This document shows positions 39,967-48,610 of a stretch of DNA of 64,000 nucleotides, in pieces. Numbering within the stretch: position 1 is the stretch's first letter; each line of letters begins with the position of its first letter. The notes under the pieces are model-generated. The model did no database searches, was not told the origin of the DNA, and saw only the letters and a list, made by a program, of their open reading frames with translations. This DNA comes from TOLSYN sp963849065 (GTDB lineage Bacteria > Acidobacteriota > Terriglobia > Terriglobales > Acidobacteriaceae): NCBI GenBank assembly GCA_963849065.1, contig CAWKFM010000001.1, positions 434,001 through 498,000 on the forward strand. Reading direction: 5' to 3'. A program made the translations under genes and the position numbers.

Positions 39967-41151
39967 CTAGCGGAGCGGCAGGTTTGCCTCCGCCGCGAGT
40001 TCCAGTCCCGCGAACTCCCTGGCCAGCCATTTGGAGTGCGCCGCGGCGGCAATCATGGCGGCATTGTCGGTGGACATCCGGCGGGAAGGGAAGTGCACCC
40101 GCACTCCGCTCTGGGCGGCGCTCTGCGTCCCGCGCTGCTCAAAGCTGGCGCGCAGGGCACTATTGGCAGCCACGCCTCCGGTCACCAGCAGTGTCCGTAC
40201 CCCGTACTCCTCGCAGGCCGCCAGCGTGCGCCGGGTCAGGTCGCCCACCACCGCCGCCTGGAAGCTGGCCACCAGGTCGAGCGTCTGCCGGTCGCACCAG
40301 TGGAGGTAATCCTCGTCGGCGGGCTCAGCGATTCGCAGCAGCGCGCCGCGCCGCGCCTCGATCGCCTCCTGCATCCGGTGACTTTCCACATAGCGCAGCA
40401 CCGCCGTCTTGATGCCGCTGTAGCTGAAGTCGAAGCGCTTGCGGTCCCCTTCGATTCTGCCCGCGCGCTTGGGCTCATGCCGCGCCTCATGCTTCAGCTG
40501 GGCAAAGGTAAACTTCACCGCCGCCGGGTCGCCGAACTTCGCCAGCCGGTCGATCAACGGGCCGCCCGGATAGCCCAGCCCGAGCAGCTTCGCCGTCTTG
40601 TCGAAGGCTTCGCCCGCGGCGTCATCGCGCGTGTGTCCCACGTTTTCGTAATGCCACGCTCCGTCCCGCTCTTGGGCCAAAAACAAGTGCGTGTGTCCTC
40701 CGCTCACCACCAGCGCCAGCACCGGAAAATCCAACTCCCTGTTACCCTGCTGGCGTAGTTCCAGCAACACCGCGTGGATGTGCCCCTCGATGTGGTTGAC
40801 GGCGATCAGCGGCTTGTCCAGCGCCCACGCCAGCGACTTGGCGAAGCTCACGCCGGTCAGCAGAGCCCCCGCCAGCCCCGGACCGTTGGTGACGGCAATG
40901 GCGTCCACGTCGGCATAGCACAACCCTGCCTTGTCCAGCGCCGCGCGGGTCACCGGCACCAGGTTGCGTAAGTGCTCGCGGCTGGCCAGCTCCGGGACCA
41001 CGCCGCCGTAGGGAGAGTGGGTCGCAATCTGCGAGGCCACCACGCTCGAAACCAGCTCTTCGCCACCGCGCACCAGCGCCGCCGCCGTCTCGTCGCACGA
41101 GCTCTCAATGCCGAGGATCAAGGATTTCCGTTTCAAGCCGCTGTTGCCCAT
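39967..41151 (-). CDS. tsaD: tRNA N6-threonylcarbamoyladenosine transferase TsaD
   Basis: TsaD transfers the threonylcarbamoyl group to A37 of ANN-decoding tRNAs. The 394 residues begin LILGIESSCDETAAALV; the metal site HIEGHIHAV and the phosphate motif VVSGGHTHLFL are intact, and the C-terminal GGVAANSALR and STDNAAMIA are typical. I chose the ATG at 41151 because the upstream extension is not conserved. It is divergent from cca over 50 bases, so two tRNA-maturation genes share one control region with TACAAT. Confidence 0.95.
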   Translation of the reverse strand: MGNSGLKRKSLILGIESSCDETAAALVRGGEELVSSVVASQIATHSPYGGVVPELASREHLRNLVPVTRAALDKAGLCYADVDAIAVTNGPGLAGALLTGVSFAKSLAWALDKPLIAVNHIEGHIHAVLLELRQQGNRELDFPVLALVVSGGHTHLFLAQERDGAWHYENVGHTRDDAAGEAFDKTAKLLGLGYPGGPLIDRLAKFGDPAAVKFTFAQLKHEARHEPKRAGRIEGDRKRFDFSYSGIKTAVLRYVESHRMQEAIEARRGALLRIAEPADEDYLHWCDRQTLDLVASFQAAVVGDLTRRTLAACEEYGVRTLLVTGGVAANSALRASFEQRGTQSAAQSGVRVHFPSRRMSTDNAAMIAAAAHSKWLAREFAGLELAAEANLPLR

Positions 41152-41201
41152 TCTTAGAGCATAGCGCCTCCGATCTACAATGTCCTGTGGTGTAAAGCGA
41201 T

Positions 41202-42572
41202 ATGCCCAGCGCATTCACCCAACGCGAAGCCGCATTGCAAGCCATCCGCCTTCTCCGCCGCCATGGCCATCAGGCTCTGTGGGTGGGCGGATGCGTGCGC
41301 GATCTCCTGCTGGGCCGCCAGCCTGCCGATTACGACGTCGCCACCTCGGCCACGCCCGGCGAAGTGATGAGCATTTTTCCCCATACCTACGCGGTCGGCG
41401 CGCAGTTTGGAGTGGTGCTGGTGCCGCTGAAAACCCTGGGTGATCCCAGCGAACCGGGCTACGTCGAGGTCGCCACTTTTCGCTCCGATGGAGCCTATCT
41501 CGATGGCCGACATCCCGACTCGGTGCGCTACACCACCTCGCCGCAGCATGACGTCGAGCGCCGCGACTTCACCATCAACGGCCTGTTGCTCGATCCGCTC
41601 TCCGCGCACCCCAACACACCGCACGGCGAGCTGCTCGACTACGTCGAAGGCCGCCGCGACCTGGAGCGGCAGCTGGTGCGCACCATCGGGCCGCCGGAGC
41701 GCCGCTTCACCGAAGACAAGCTGCGCATGTTGCGCGCCGTGCGCTTTGCCGCCCGCTTCGGCTACCAGATCGACGCCGCGACCATGCAATCCATCCGCAG
41801 CCTCGCTCCGCAAATCCATCAGGTCTCCTGCGAGCGAATCCGCGACGAGCTCACCAAAATGCTCACCGAGGGACAGGCGCGCCGCGCCTTCCTGCTGCTC
41901 GACGAAGGCGGCCTGCTGCGCGAGCTTCTGCCGGAGATAGCGCGCATGAAAGGCATCCAGCAGCCCCCGCAGTTTCATCCCGAGGGCGACGTCTTCGTGC
42001 ACACCCTGCTGCTGCTGGAGGGATTGCCCGCCGGATGCTCGCTCACCCTCGCCTGGGGCGCGCTGCTGCACGATGTGGGCAAGCCATCCACTTTCCGCCG
42101 CGCGCCCGATCGCATCCGCTTCGATGGCCATGTCGAGATCGGTGTCCGCATCGCCGCCGAGCTGCTCACCCGTCTGCGCTTTAGCAACCGCGATCGCGAC
42201 CAGATCCTCGCCTTGGTGGAAAACCACATGCGCTTCGCCGATGTCCGCAAGATGAAGGACTCTACCTTCAAGCGCTTCGTCCGCCTGCCGGAGTTCGACG
42301 AGCACCTGGCAATGCACCGCCTCGACTGCCTTGCCAGCCACGCCAATCTGGAGCTCTACCACTACACGCGCGAGCGGCTGGCCGCCATTCCGTCCGGCGC
42401 CGAGCGTCCCGCCCCGCTCATCAACGGCCACGATCTCATCGCCGCCGGATACCACCCCGGCCCGCGCTTCGCCGAAATCCTCGCCGCCGTCGAGGACGCG
42501 CAACTCGAAGGCGCCATCACCACCCGCGACGAAGCCCTGGGTTTCGCCGAGAGCAACTTTCCCAGGAGGTAG
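41202..42572 (+). CDS. cca: CCA-adding tRNA nucleotidyltransferase / poly(A) polymerase type
   Basis: A 456-residue class II nucleotidyltransferase. The catalytic motif is LWVGGCVRDLLLGRQPADYDVATSATP (DxD type), with the RRDFTINGLLLDP loop, RFTEDKLRMLRAVRFAARFGY and a C-terminal HD domain (GALLHDVGKPSTF ... FDGHVEIGVRIA). The HD metal site favours CCA addition with repair activity, though both tRNAs in this window already encode CCA. It is divergent from tsaD. A poly(A) polymerase function is the alternative. Confidence 0.9.
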   Translation: MPSAFTQREAALQAIRLLRRHGHQALWVGGCVRDLLLGRQPADYDVATSATPGEVMSIFPHTYAVGAQFGVVLVPLKTLGDPSEPGYVEVATFRSDGAYLDGRHPDSVRYTTSPQHDVERRDFTINGLLLDPLSAHPNTPHGELLDYVEGRRDLERQLVRTIGPPERRFTEDKLRMLRAVRFAARFGYQIDAATMQSIRSLAPQIHQVSCERIRDELTKMLTEGQARRAFLLLDEGGLLRELLPEIARMKGIQQPPQFHPEGDVFVHTLLLLEGLPAGCSLTLAWGALLHDVGKPSTFRRAPDRIRFDGHVEIGVRIAAELLTRLRFSNRDRDQILALVENHMRFADVRKMKDSTFKRFVRLPEFDEHLAMHRLDCLASHANLELYHYTRERLAAIPSGAERPAPLINGHDLIAAGYHPGPRFAEILAAVEDAQLEGAITTRDEALGFAESNFPRR

Positions 42573-42603
42573 GGCGAATCAATGCCGGAACAATGCTTCA
42601 ATG

Positions 42604-42879
42604 TCACGAATGCCTGCGCAGGACATGCAAGATCAGAACGTCCTGACCTTCAACGCGGTAGAGAATGACGTACTCTCCAACGGCAAAACTGCGCAAGCCG
42701 GGACGCAAGTCTCCATCGCGGTAGCGTCCAAGATGAGGATGGGTGGCAAGTAGAAAAAATCTGTGGGTGATGGAGTCAATTACGCGGTCGGCGATTTCAA
42801 TGCTGCCGCTTTCCCGTGCGAGGTAATCCCAAATATTGTCCAGCTCGGTTTCGGCCTCCGGTGCAAGACGATGCGCCAT
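42604..42879 (-). CDS. parE: ParE/RelE-type toxin
   Basis: A 91-residue toxin of the ParE subgroup. It opens MAHRLAPEAETELDNIWDYLARESGS and has FFLLATHPHLGRYRDGDLRPGLRSFAVGEYVILYRVEGQDVLILHVL, the classic alpha-alpha-beta pattern with the Arg/Tyr positions. ParE toxins poison DNA gyrase, but RelE-type mRNA cleavage cannot be excluded. It follows parD with a one-base overlap (TAATG) and converges on cca. Confidence 0.9.
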   Translation of the reverse strand: MAHRLAPEAETELDNIWDYLARESGSIEIADRVIDSITHRFFLLATHPHLGRYRDGDLRPGLRSFAVGEYVILYRVEGQDVLILHVLRRHS

Positions 42880-43160
42880 TACCGGGTGGGCGGCTGCTCG
42901 GCCGCCAGCCGCTTCCGTCCCTGCTGCTTCACCTCATCGGCCAGCTCGCGCATGGATTGCTCGGTGATGACGCGCCCCTCGCCTCGGCCAAGGGAAGCCT
43001 CGGCTTCATCGACTGCGGCAAGAATCTCGGCGCGGGCGCGCTCGCGTTCTTCCCACAGGGCGAGAGCCTCTTGCACCGCATCTTCTTCGCGCTGGAGACG
43101 TCCGCTCTGGATCGCCTGGCGCACAAACGCCTGTTGATCGGGGGTGAGATGCAGTTCCAT
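42879..43160 (-). CDS. parD: ParD-like antitoxin
   Basis: A 93-residue ribbon-helix-helix antitoxin: MELHLTPDQQAFVRQAIQSGRLQREEDAVQEALALWEERERARAEILAAVDEAEASLGRGEGRVI is the ParD/CopG profile. The C-terminal 30 residues would wrap the toxin. Antitoxin first and toxin second is normal for parDE. The upstream gap has CAAGTTACAAGTTG (43194-43207), a candidate autoregulatory site. It is divergent from dciA by 100 bases. Confidence 0.88.
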   Translation of the reverse strand: MELHLTPDQQAFVRQAIQSGRLQREEDAVQEALALWEERERARAEILAAVDEAEASLGRGEGRVITEQSMRELADEVKQQGRKRLAAEQPPTR

Positions 43161-43193
43161 TCCCCACGGGGTACGGAAAAACCCCCGTTCAGG

Positions 43194-43207
43194 CAAGTTA
43201 CAAGTTG
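43194..43207. promoter_or_regulatory. Candidate ParD operator
   Basis: Direct repeat CAAGTTA-CAAGTTG lies in the parD-dciA divergent gap, 34 bases upstream of the parD start. Confidence 0.4.
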
Positions 43208-43247
43208 CACCTCCGCGCCTGTTTTCTTCGCCGCATTTGTTCTCCGC

Positions 43248-43253
43248 TATAAT
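43248..43253 (+). promoter_or_regulatory. -10 box of dciA (leaderless candidate)
   Basis: TATAAT ends six bases before the dciA ATG at 43260, so transcription would begin at or next to the start codon. The -35 position is not convincing. Confidence 0.5.
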
Positions 43254-43259
43254 CGACCT

Positions 43260-43556
43260 ATGGAGCAGGTTTCCAGCACGTTGCAGCGCATCATGGCGCA
43301 GACATTGAAGCGCCTGCCGCCGGAGCAACTCCCCCAGGCCGCATGGGACTTTGCCGCCGGACGCGCCGTGGCGGAAAAAACCCGCGTCATTGCCGTTGAG
43401 AAGCAAACCCTGCTGGTCGAAGTTCCCGACGCCAACTGGCGCGCGCAGCTCTACGCCATGGCTCCGCAGTTTGTGGCGCGCCTCAACCAGTTCCTCGGTG
43501 TCGAGCGCATCGAGTTCAAACTCGCACGCCCACAGGATGCGCCGCGAAAGGTTTAA
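43260..43556 (+). CDS. dciA: DciA-family (DUF721) helicase-loading protein
   Basis: A 98-residue DUF721 protein. DciA loads or activates the replicative helicase DnaB in bacteria lacking DnaC/DnaI. The typical module is seen: LPQAAWDFAAGRAVAEKTRVIAVEKQTLLVEVPDANWRAQLYAMAPQFVARLNQFLG. It is shorter than many DciA proteins and lacks the disordered C-terminal helicase-binding extension, so it is a minimal version. An ATG at 43260 has a TATAAT only six bases away. It precedes gatC by 34 bases. Confidence 0.8.
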   Translation: MEQVSSTLQRIMAQTLKRLPPEQLPQAAWDFAAGRAVAEKTRVIAVEKQTLLVEVPDANWRAQLYAMAPQFVARLNQFLGVERIEFKLARPQDAPRKV

Positions 43557-43590
43557 TTGTTGCAACAGCATTCGTAACCCAAAGGATCCC

Positions 43591-43914
43591 ATGAAGGTCA
43601 CAGAAAAAGACGTAGCCTATGTCGCCGACCTGGCCAATCTCGAACTCACGCCGCAGGAAAGCCTCCGCATGGTCGCCGATCTCAACTCCATCCTGGACCA
43701 CATCGACAAGCTGAACCAGCTCGACACCCGCAACGTGGAGCCGATGTCTCAGGTGCTCTCGGCCACTGCCTCCGCCGGCGAGGCCAGCGATCCGTTCGCC
43801 TACGCGCAGCGCGCCGATGAGGTGATCCCGGGACTGAGCCGTAAGGTCGCTCTCTCCAACGCACCAGATACCGATGGGACCTGCTTCAAAGTTCCCAAAG
43901 TCATTGAGCGCTGA
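43591..43914 (+). CDS. gatC: Asp/Glu-tRNA amidotransferase subunit C
   Basis: A 107-residue GatC, the small clamp between GatA and GatB that lets the complex amidate mischarged Asp-tRNA(Asn) or Glu-tRNA(Gln). Family pattern: VTEKDVAYVADLANLELTPQESLRMVADLNSILDHIDKLNQLDTRNVEPMSQV and a C-terminal APDTDGTCFKVPKVI. AAGGA precedes the ATG. gatA follows after 18 bases; gatB is not in this window. Confidence 0.94.
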   Translation: MKVTEKDVAYVADLANLELTPQESLRMVADLNSILDHIDKLNQLDTRNVEPMSQVLSATASAGEASDPFAYAQRADEVIPGLSRKVALSNAPDTDGTCFKVPKVIER

Positions 43915-43932
43915 GCCAGGAGAGAAGGATCG

Positions 43933-45384
43933 ATGAAACCAGAATCGATGAATATCAATACACTGACGATTGACGACGCCCGCTCCATGGTGGAGAGCCG
44001 CAAGCTCTCCGCCGTCGAGTTGGCCGAGGCGCACTTCTCCGAGATTGCCAGCCGCGACGAAACTATCGGCTCCTATCTCAGCCTCACCCGCGCCCGTGCC
44101 CTGGGGCAGGCCAAGCGAATCGACGTGCTGGCCGAAAAAGGCGATCCGCTGCCCAAGCTGGCCGGTGTTCCCGTCGCCATCAAAGACGTGCTGATGACCC
44201 GCGGCGAGCGTACCACCGCCGCCTCGCGTTTGCTGGAAAAGTTTATCGCCCCCTACAGCGCCACTGCCGTTGACCGCCTGGAATCCGCCGGCGCCGTCGT
44301 GCTCGGCAAGCTCAACTGCGATGAGTTCGCCATGGGCTCCTCCAACGAAAATTCCGCCTACCATCCGGTGCGTAATCCGCGCGACATCACCCGCGTTCCC
44401 GGCGGCTCTTCCGGCGGTTCGGCCGCCGCCGTAGCTGCAGGCTTTGCGGTCGCGACCCTGGGCTCGGACACCGGCGGCTCCATCCGCCAGCCCGCGGCCT
44501 TCTGCGGCGTCGTGGGCTTGCTGCCCACCTACGGACGCGTCTCGCGCTACGGACTCATCGCCTTTGCCAGCTCGCTCGATCACGTCGGCCCGCTCACCCG
44601 CACCGTCAAGGATTCGGCCACGCTGCTGGAGGTCATCGCCGGGCGCGATCCGCACGACGCTACTTCGGCCGACGTTCCCGTAGGCAAATACGCCGCCGAA
44701 TGCGGCCGCGACATCAAGGGCCTGCGCATCGGCATTCCCAAGGAATATTTCGGTGAGGGCCTCGACCCTGAAATCCGCCAGGCCATCGAGCGCCGCATCG
44801 ACGGCCTGCGCAGCGCCGGATGCGAGATCGTCAACATCTCGCTGCCGCACACCGAGTACGCCGTTCCCGTCTACTACCTGGTCGCTACAGCCGAAGCCTC
44901 GGCCAACCTGGCGCGCTTTGACGGAGTCCGCTACACCACGCGCTCGCCCCAGGCCAAAACGCTCTCCGACATGTACCGCCGCAGCCGCGACGAAGGCTTT
45001 GGCGCCGAGGTCAAGCGCCGCATTCTGCTGGGCACCTACGCGCTCAGCGCCGGCTATTATGATGCCTATTACCTCAAGGCGCAGCAGGTCCGCACCCTGC
45101 TCACCCGCGACTTTCAGAATGCATTTACAAATGTCGATGCTATCGTCACCCCGGTCACGCCCACCACGGCCTTCAAACTGGGCGAGAAGGCCGACGATCC
45201 CATGGCGATGTATCTCAGCGACATCTACACCGTCACTGCCAATCTGGTCGGAGTGCCCGGCATCTCGCTGCCCTGCGGAAACAACTCGGAAGCTCTGCCC
45301 ATCGGCATTCAGATTCTGGGCAAGCACTTCGATGAAGCAACGGTAATCCGTCTTGCCCACGCCATGGAGCAGGACCAGCAGTAG
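43933..45384 (+). CDS. gatA: Asp/Glu-tRNA amidotransferase subunit A
   Basis: A 483-residue amidase-signature enzyme that releases ammonia from glutamine for tRNA amidation. The catalytic triad is present: Lys in VPVAIKDVLMTRG, cis-Ser and Ser in GGSSGGSAAAVAAG, with GSDTGGSIRQPAAFCG. The family landmarks SRYGLIAFASSLDHVGPLTR and GTYALSAGYYDAYYLKAQQVR follow. It is co-transcribed with gatC; the ATG at 43933 has AGGAGAGAAGGA. Confidence 0.96.
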   Translation: MKPESMNINTLTIDDARSMVESRKLSAVELAEAHFSEIASRDETIGSYLSLTRARALGQAKRIDVLAEKGDPLPKLAGVPVAIKDVLMTRGERTTAASRLLEKFIAPYSATAVDRLESAGAVVLGKLNCDEFAMGSSNENSAYHPVRNPRDITRVPGGSSGGSAAAVAAGFAVATLGSDTGGSIRQPAAFCGVVGLLPTYGRVSRYGLIAFASSLDHVGPLTRTVKDSATLLEVIAGRDPHDATSADVPVGKYAAECGRDIKGLRIGIPKEYFGEGLDPEIRQAIERRIDGLRSAGCEIVNISLPHTEYAVPVYYLVATAEASANLARFDGVRYTTRSPQAKTLSDMYRRSRDEGFGAEVKRRILLGTYALSAGYYDAYYLKAQQVRTLLTRDFQNAFTNVDAIVTPVTPTTAFKLGEKADDPMAMYLSDIYTVTANLVGVPGISLPCGNNSEALPIGIQILGKHFDEATVIRLAHAMEQDQQ

Positions 45385-45405
45385 CAATCACGAAAGGCGG
45401 GCGCA

Positions 45406-45825
45406 ATGAGCGCGGACAGACAGCCCAACAGCGGAGTTCGAAGCACGATTCTCGGCTGGTCCGCGCTCTGCCTCGCCGCCGTGGAATCCATCTGCGCCGC
45501 CGCCGTTGCGCTCAGCGGGGTGCGCGTGCTGCTGGGCATGAGCTCGCTCATCGCGGCCACCGCCGCGGGCCCCGCGCATGGTTTCCATCGCGAGGCCTTG
45601 CGCGTGCCCATCCTCTGGGCCTCGGGCGTAATCGCGGTACTCAACCTCCTGCTGCTCTGGAATGAAAACCGGATTCGCAACAACCCCGCGGCGCAGTGGC
45701 GGCTGCAACCGTTCACTCCCAAGCAGCGCCGCCAGCGCTGGATACAGCTGGCAACTTCGATCGGAGCTCTGCTTTTGATTTTCGCCGAGGTCGTCACCCA
45801 CCCCTGGTTTCATCACGAGCTCTAG
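45406..45825 (+). CDS. Small membrane protein of unknown function
   Basis: 139 residues with three to four predicted membrane segments: GWSALCLAAVESICAAAVALSG, VLLGMSSLIAATAA, VPILWASGVIAVLNLLLLW and LATSIGALLLIFAEVV. Between the last two lies a basic loop (TPKQRRQRW). It follows gatA by 21 bases and may share its transcript. No known family is recognised; the histidine-rich end (THPWFHHEL) is unusual but not diagnostic. Confidence 0.6.
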   Translation: MSADRQPNSGVRSTILGWSALCLAAVESICAAAVALSGVRVLLGMSSLIAATAAGPAHGFHREALRVPILWASGVIAVLNLLLLWNENRIRNNPAAQWRLQPFTPKQRRQRWIQLATSIGALLLIFAEVVTHPWFHHEL

Positions 45826-45837
45826 CCTGCTTCCGCG

Positions 45838-46494
45838 CTATTCGAAATCCGCGTAAACAAACCCATCGCGATTCACAATCTCACCAGCCTCCAGTTGCAG
45901 CGGAGCGGTAAACATCGGCCCGGCATACACGCAGGTATGGAACTCGCCGCGTTCGCCGCATGGGTCGATCTCCGGCGGAAAGTCTTCGAGCAGCGCGCAA
46001 TCGAACTCCCGTCCGGCAAACCGCTCCGGCAATTGACGCGTGTCCACGCAAGCCAACCGGGCGCGCAGCCCTCCCGCAATCATGGACCGGGCCAGCTCCG
46101 CCGTCGGTATCTCCCACAGCGGAAACAGCGGCTCCAGTCCGGTCGGCTTCAGCTGTTTCTCGCGATAAGCGCGCACGTCCGCCAGGAACAGGTCGCCGAA
46201 CGCCATCGCCTCGATGCCCTCATCGATGGCGCGCTGGCATACCTCGCTCATCCGCTGTTCGTAGATCTCGTTGGAGCATGGCCAGGGCAGCGGCACAATC
46301 CACAGCGGCAGTCCCGCCGCCGCGGCCTGGGCTTCCAGCACGGCACGCCGGGTGCCGTGCATCGCCACCCGCTGGAACTCCGTATTCAGAGTGGTCAGCA
46401 GGCCAACTAGTTCAATACCCGGCTCCTGACGTAGCAGGTGCAGTGCCCACGCGCTATCTTTCCCGCTGCTCCACGACAACAGCACTCGCTTCAT
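45838..46494 (-). CDS. ATP-pyrophosphatase, diphthine-ammonia-ligase-like (DUF71)
   Basis: A 218-residue N-type ATP pyrophosphatase of the DUF71/COG2102 group. The PP-loop is clear: VLLSWSSGKDSAWALHLL. Further family marks are MHGTRRAVLEAQAAAAGLPLWIVPLPWPCSNEIYE, GIEAMAFGDLFLADVRAYRE, LFPLWEIPT, and the C-terminal DPCGERGEFHTCVYAGPMF. In archaea and eukaryotes relatives make diphthamide on EF-2, which bacteria lack, so the bacterial substrate is unknown. It converges on the preceding membrane protein and is divergent from cysE. Confidence 0.88.
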   Translation of the reverse strand: MKRVLLSWSSGKDSAWALHLLRQEPGIELVGLLTTLNTEFQRVAMHGTRRAVLEAQAAAAGLPLWIVPLPWPCSNEIYEQRMSEVCQRAIDEGIEAMAFGDLFLADVRAYREKQLKPTGLEPLFPLWEIPTAELARSMIAGGLRARLACVDTRQLPERFAGREFDCALLEDFPPEIDPCGERGEFHTCVYAGPMFTAPLQLEAGEIVNRDGFVYADFE

Positions 46495-46608
46495 GCGCCC
46501 ATCATATCGGAGAAAACAGAGTTCCTGCTGCTGCGCGTCGGTTACACTAGGAGCGGAGTTTTTGGGCAAGGCTGGTTGGCCCACAACCCGGGTGGCGAGG
46601 CGACGAGC

Positions 46609-47373
46609 GTGCTGCAGAAGATTCGAGAAGACATTCAATCCGTATTGGATCGCGATCCGGCGGCCACCGGCACATTCTCGGTGCTGCTGAACTACCCCGG
46701 ACTGCACGCGGTCTGGATGCATCGCATCAACCACTGGCTCTGGCAGCGCAACCATCGCCTGCTCGCCCGCTTCCTGTCGCAGACCGCCAGGCATTTCACC
46801 GGCATCGAGATCCATCCCGGCGCAACCATCGGCCGCCGCCTGTTTATCGACCACGGCATGGGTGTAGTGGTCGGCGAAACCGCTATCGTCGGCGATGACG
46901 TTACCCTCTACCACAGCGTCACCCTCGGCGGCACCAGCCTGGCCAAAAAGAAGCGCCACCCTACCCTCGGCAATGGCGTCGTCATCGGCAACACTTCCAG
47001 CATCCTGGGAGACATCGTGGTGGGAGACAACTCGCGCGTCGGCGCCGGCTCGGTCGTCCTGCGCGACGTGCCGCCCAACTCTACCGTCGTCGGCGTGCCC
47101 GCGCACATTGTCTATCGCGACGGCAAGCGCGTCCTCATCACCGATCCGCGCGAGATCAAGGACCCGCTCAGCGATGCGCTCATCGCCCTGGCCAAAGACG
47201 TCGCCGAACTCCGCTCGCGCTTGGACAAGCTGGCCCACCTGGAGGCGGCGGCTGCGTCCGCACAGGTAGAAGACGTGACCATGGCCTGCCTTGCCACCGA
47301 GGACGAGGAGCGCCGCGATTACCGCAGCGAGTTCGATAAGAGCAACTTTGCCGACTACGGCGCGGGTATCTAG
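46609..47373 (+). CDS. cysE: Serine O-acetyltransferase
   Basis: CysE makes O-acetylserine, the carbon skeleton for cysteine. The 254 residues begin MLQKIREDIQSVLDRDPAA, then left-handed-helix hexapeptide repeats with the catalytic His/Asp motifs (GIEIHPGATIGRRLFIDHGMGVVVGETAIVGDDVTLYHSVTLGG) and KRHPTLGNGVVIGNTSSILGDIVVGD. A GAGG site lies before the GTG at 46609. The C-terminus ends in an acidic tail. Its next neighbour downstream is tRNA-Cys. Confidence 0.94.
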   Translation: MLQKIREDIQSVLDRDPAATGTFSVLLNYPGLHAVWMHRINHWLWQRNHRLLARFLSQTARHFTGIEIHPGATIGRRLFIDHGMGVVVGETAIVGDDVTLYHSVTLGGTSLAKKKRHPTLGNGVVIGNTSSILGDIVVGDNSRVGAGSVVLRDVPPNSTVVGVPAHIVYRDGKRVLITDPREIKDPLSDALIALAKDVAELRSRLDKLAHLEAAAASAQVEDVTMACLATEDEERRDYRSEFDKSNFADYGAGI

Positions 47374-47445
47374 CCAAGAGCCGTCGTGCCCCAACATTGC
47401 GCGAAAGCGCAGCTCACGGTAGCATCAAATAGTCTCATTCAGTGA

Positions 47446-47519
47446 GGCGCGGTGGCCAAGTGGTAAGGCAGAAGCCTGCAAAGCTTCCATCGGCGGTTCG
47501 ATCCCGCCCCGCGCCTCCA
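47446..47519 (+). tRNA. tRNA-Cys (anticodon GCA)
   Basis: A 74-base cloverleaf: acceptor GGCGCGG/CCGCGCC, discriminator T and an encoded CCA. The anticodon stem GAAGC/GCTTC encloses CTGCAAA (anticodon GCA); the T arm is CGGCGGTTCGATCCCGCC. It lies 72 bases after cysE, so the cysteine biosynthesis gene and its tRNA sit side by side. Confidence 0.95.
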
Positions 47520-47590
47520 GACTTTTTCCTCATCCAACTCAGCATGGCCGTTCGCTCCGGCGGCGCCGATGATGTACATTCATCGTGGCC

Positions 47591-48469
47591 ATGGATCGTC
47601 TGAACTACCATCATCTGCTCTATTTTTTTACCGTCGCCCACGAAGGCTCGGTGGCCCGCGCCAGCAAGCGCCTGGGACTCGCCCAGCCCACCATCAGCGC
47701 CCAGATCCATGCCCTGGAAAGCGAACTGGGCCGCAAGCTGCTGGAGCGCAGCGGGCGCGGCCTCAAAGTCACCCCCGCCGGAGAAACCGTCCTCCGCTAC
47801 GCCGGCAGCATCTTCGCCCTGGGTGGTGAACTGCTCACCGCGCTCCGCGCCAACGCCGACGCCGCTCCCGTGCTCTCGGCCGGTGTCAGTTCCTCGCTGC
47901 CGCCGTCGCTGGCTGCCGCTCTTCTGCAAGGTGTCCTGGCTCAGAATCCCAAGCCCCGCCTCACAGTCGTCGAAGCCTCGCCTGAGGCACTGTCTGCAAA
48001 GCTGGCTGCGCGCGCCCTGCACTTTGCCCTAACCGATGCCCCGCCCGCCAACGCCGCCGCCCGCGGACTTCACAGCCGCGTGCTCTTGGAGAGCCCCATC
48101 GCCTTGTTTGCCCCGGAGCCGCTGGCCCGCCGCGTGCGCAAGGATTTCCCTGCCTGTCTGCCCGGCGTTCCTGTACTCATGCCGTCAAACGGGGCACTGC
48201 GCCTGGAGGTCGAGCGCTGGCTCGCCCTGCGCCAGAACCCGCTCCAAACCGTTGCGGAAATGCCGCATCCGGAGACCTACGCGCTCGCCGCCGGAGCCGC
48301 CGTCTTCGCCCCGTCGCTGCTGCACAAGTCGCTCCGCACCGCCCACGGCCTGCTCCCCGCAGGTGAGCTGGAAGGCACGCGCTGGCGCACCTTCCTGATC
48401 ACCGCCGGCAAGAGCCTGAAACTCCCCGGCCTCGACGCGGTCATTGCCGCCGCCAGGGATCTGCAGTGA
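47591..48469 (+). CDS. LysR-family regulator, NhaR-like
   Basis: A 292-residue LysR-type regulator. The helix-turn-helix region (LNYHHLLYFFTVAHEGSVARASKRLGLAQPTISAQIHALESELGRKLLERSGRGLKVTPAGETVL) closely follows the NhaR subgroup, which controls Na+/H+ antiporters. The effector domain is short and divergent, so the inducer is unknown. No antiporter gene is adjacent. The ATG at 47591 gives MDRLNYHH; a GTG two codons upstream is possible. Confidence 0.9.
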   Translation: MDRLNYHHLLYFFTVAHEGSVARASKRLGLAQPTISAQIHALESELGRKLLERSGRGLKVTPAGETVLRYAGSIFALGGELLTALRANADAAPVLSAGVSSSLPPSLAAALLQGVLAQNPKPRLTVVEASPEALSAKLAARALHFALTDAPPANAAARGLHSRVLLESPIALFAPEPLARRVRKDFPACLPGVPVLMPSNGALRLEVERWLALRQNPLQTVAEMPHPETYALAAGAAVFAPSLLHKSLRTAHGLLPAGELEGTRWRTFLITAGKSLKLPGLDAVIAAARDLQ

Positions 48470-48610
48470 CCGGCAAACTGCAGATTAAAGGTGTGGGCGG
48501 AGATAATTAGATAGATGCTCTGTTTTCGACAGGGATCCGGAAGCTCTGGCTACCAAGCCATCAGTCCCATTGAGAACGTACCGCCGGGTCTGAACACGGC
48601 GTTTTCTTTC

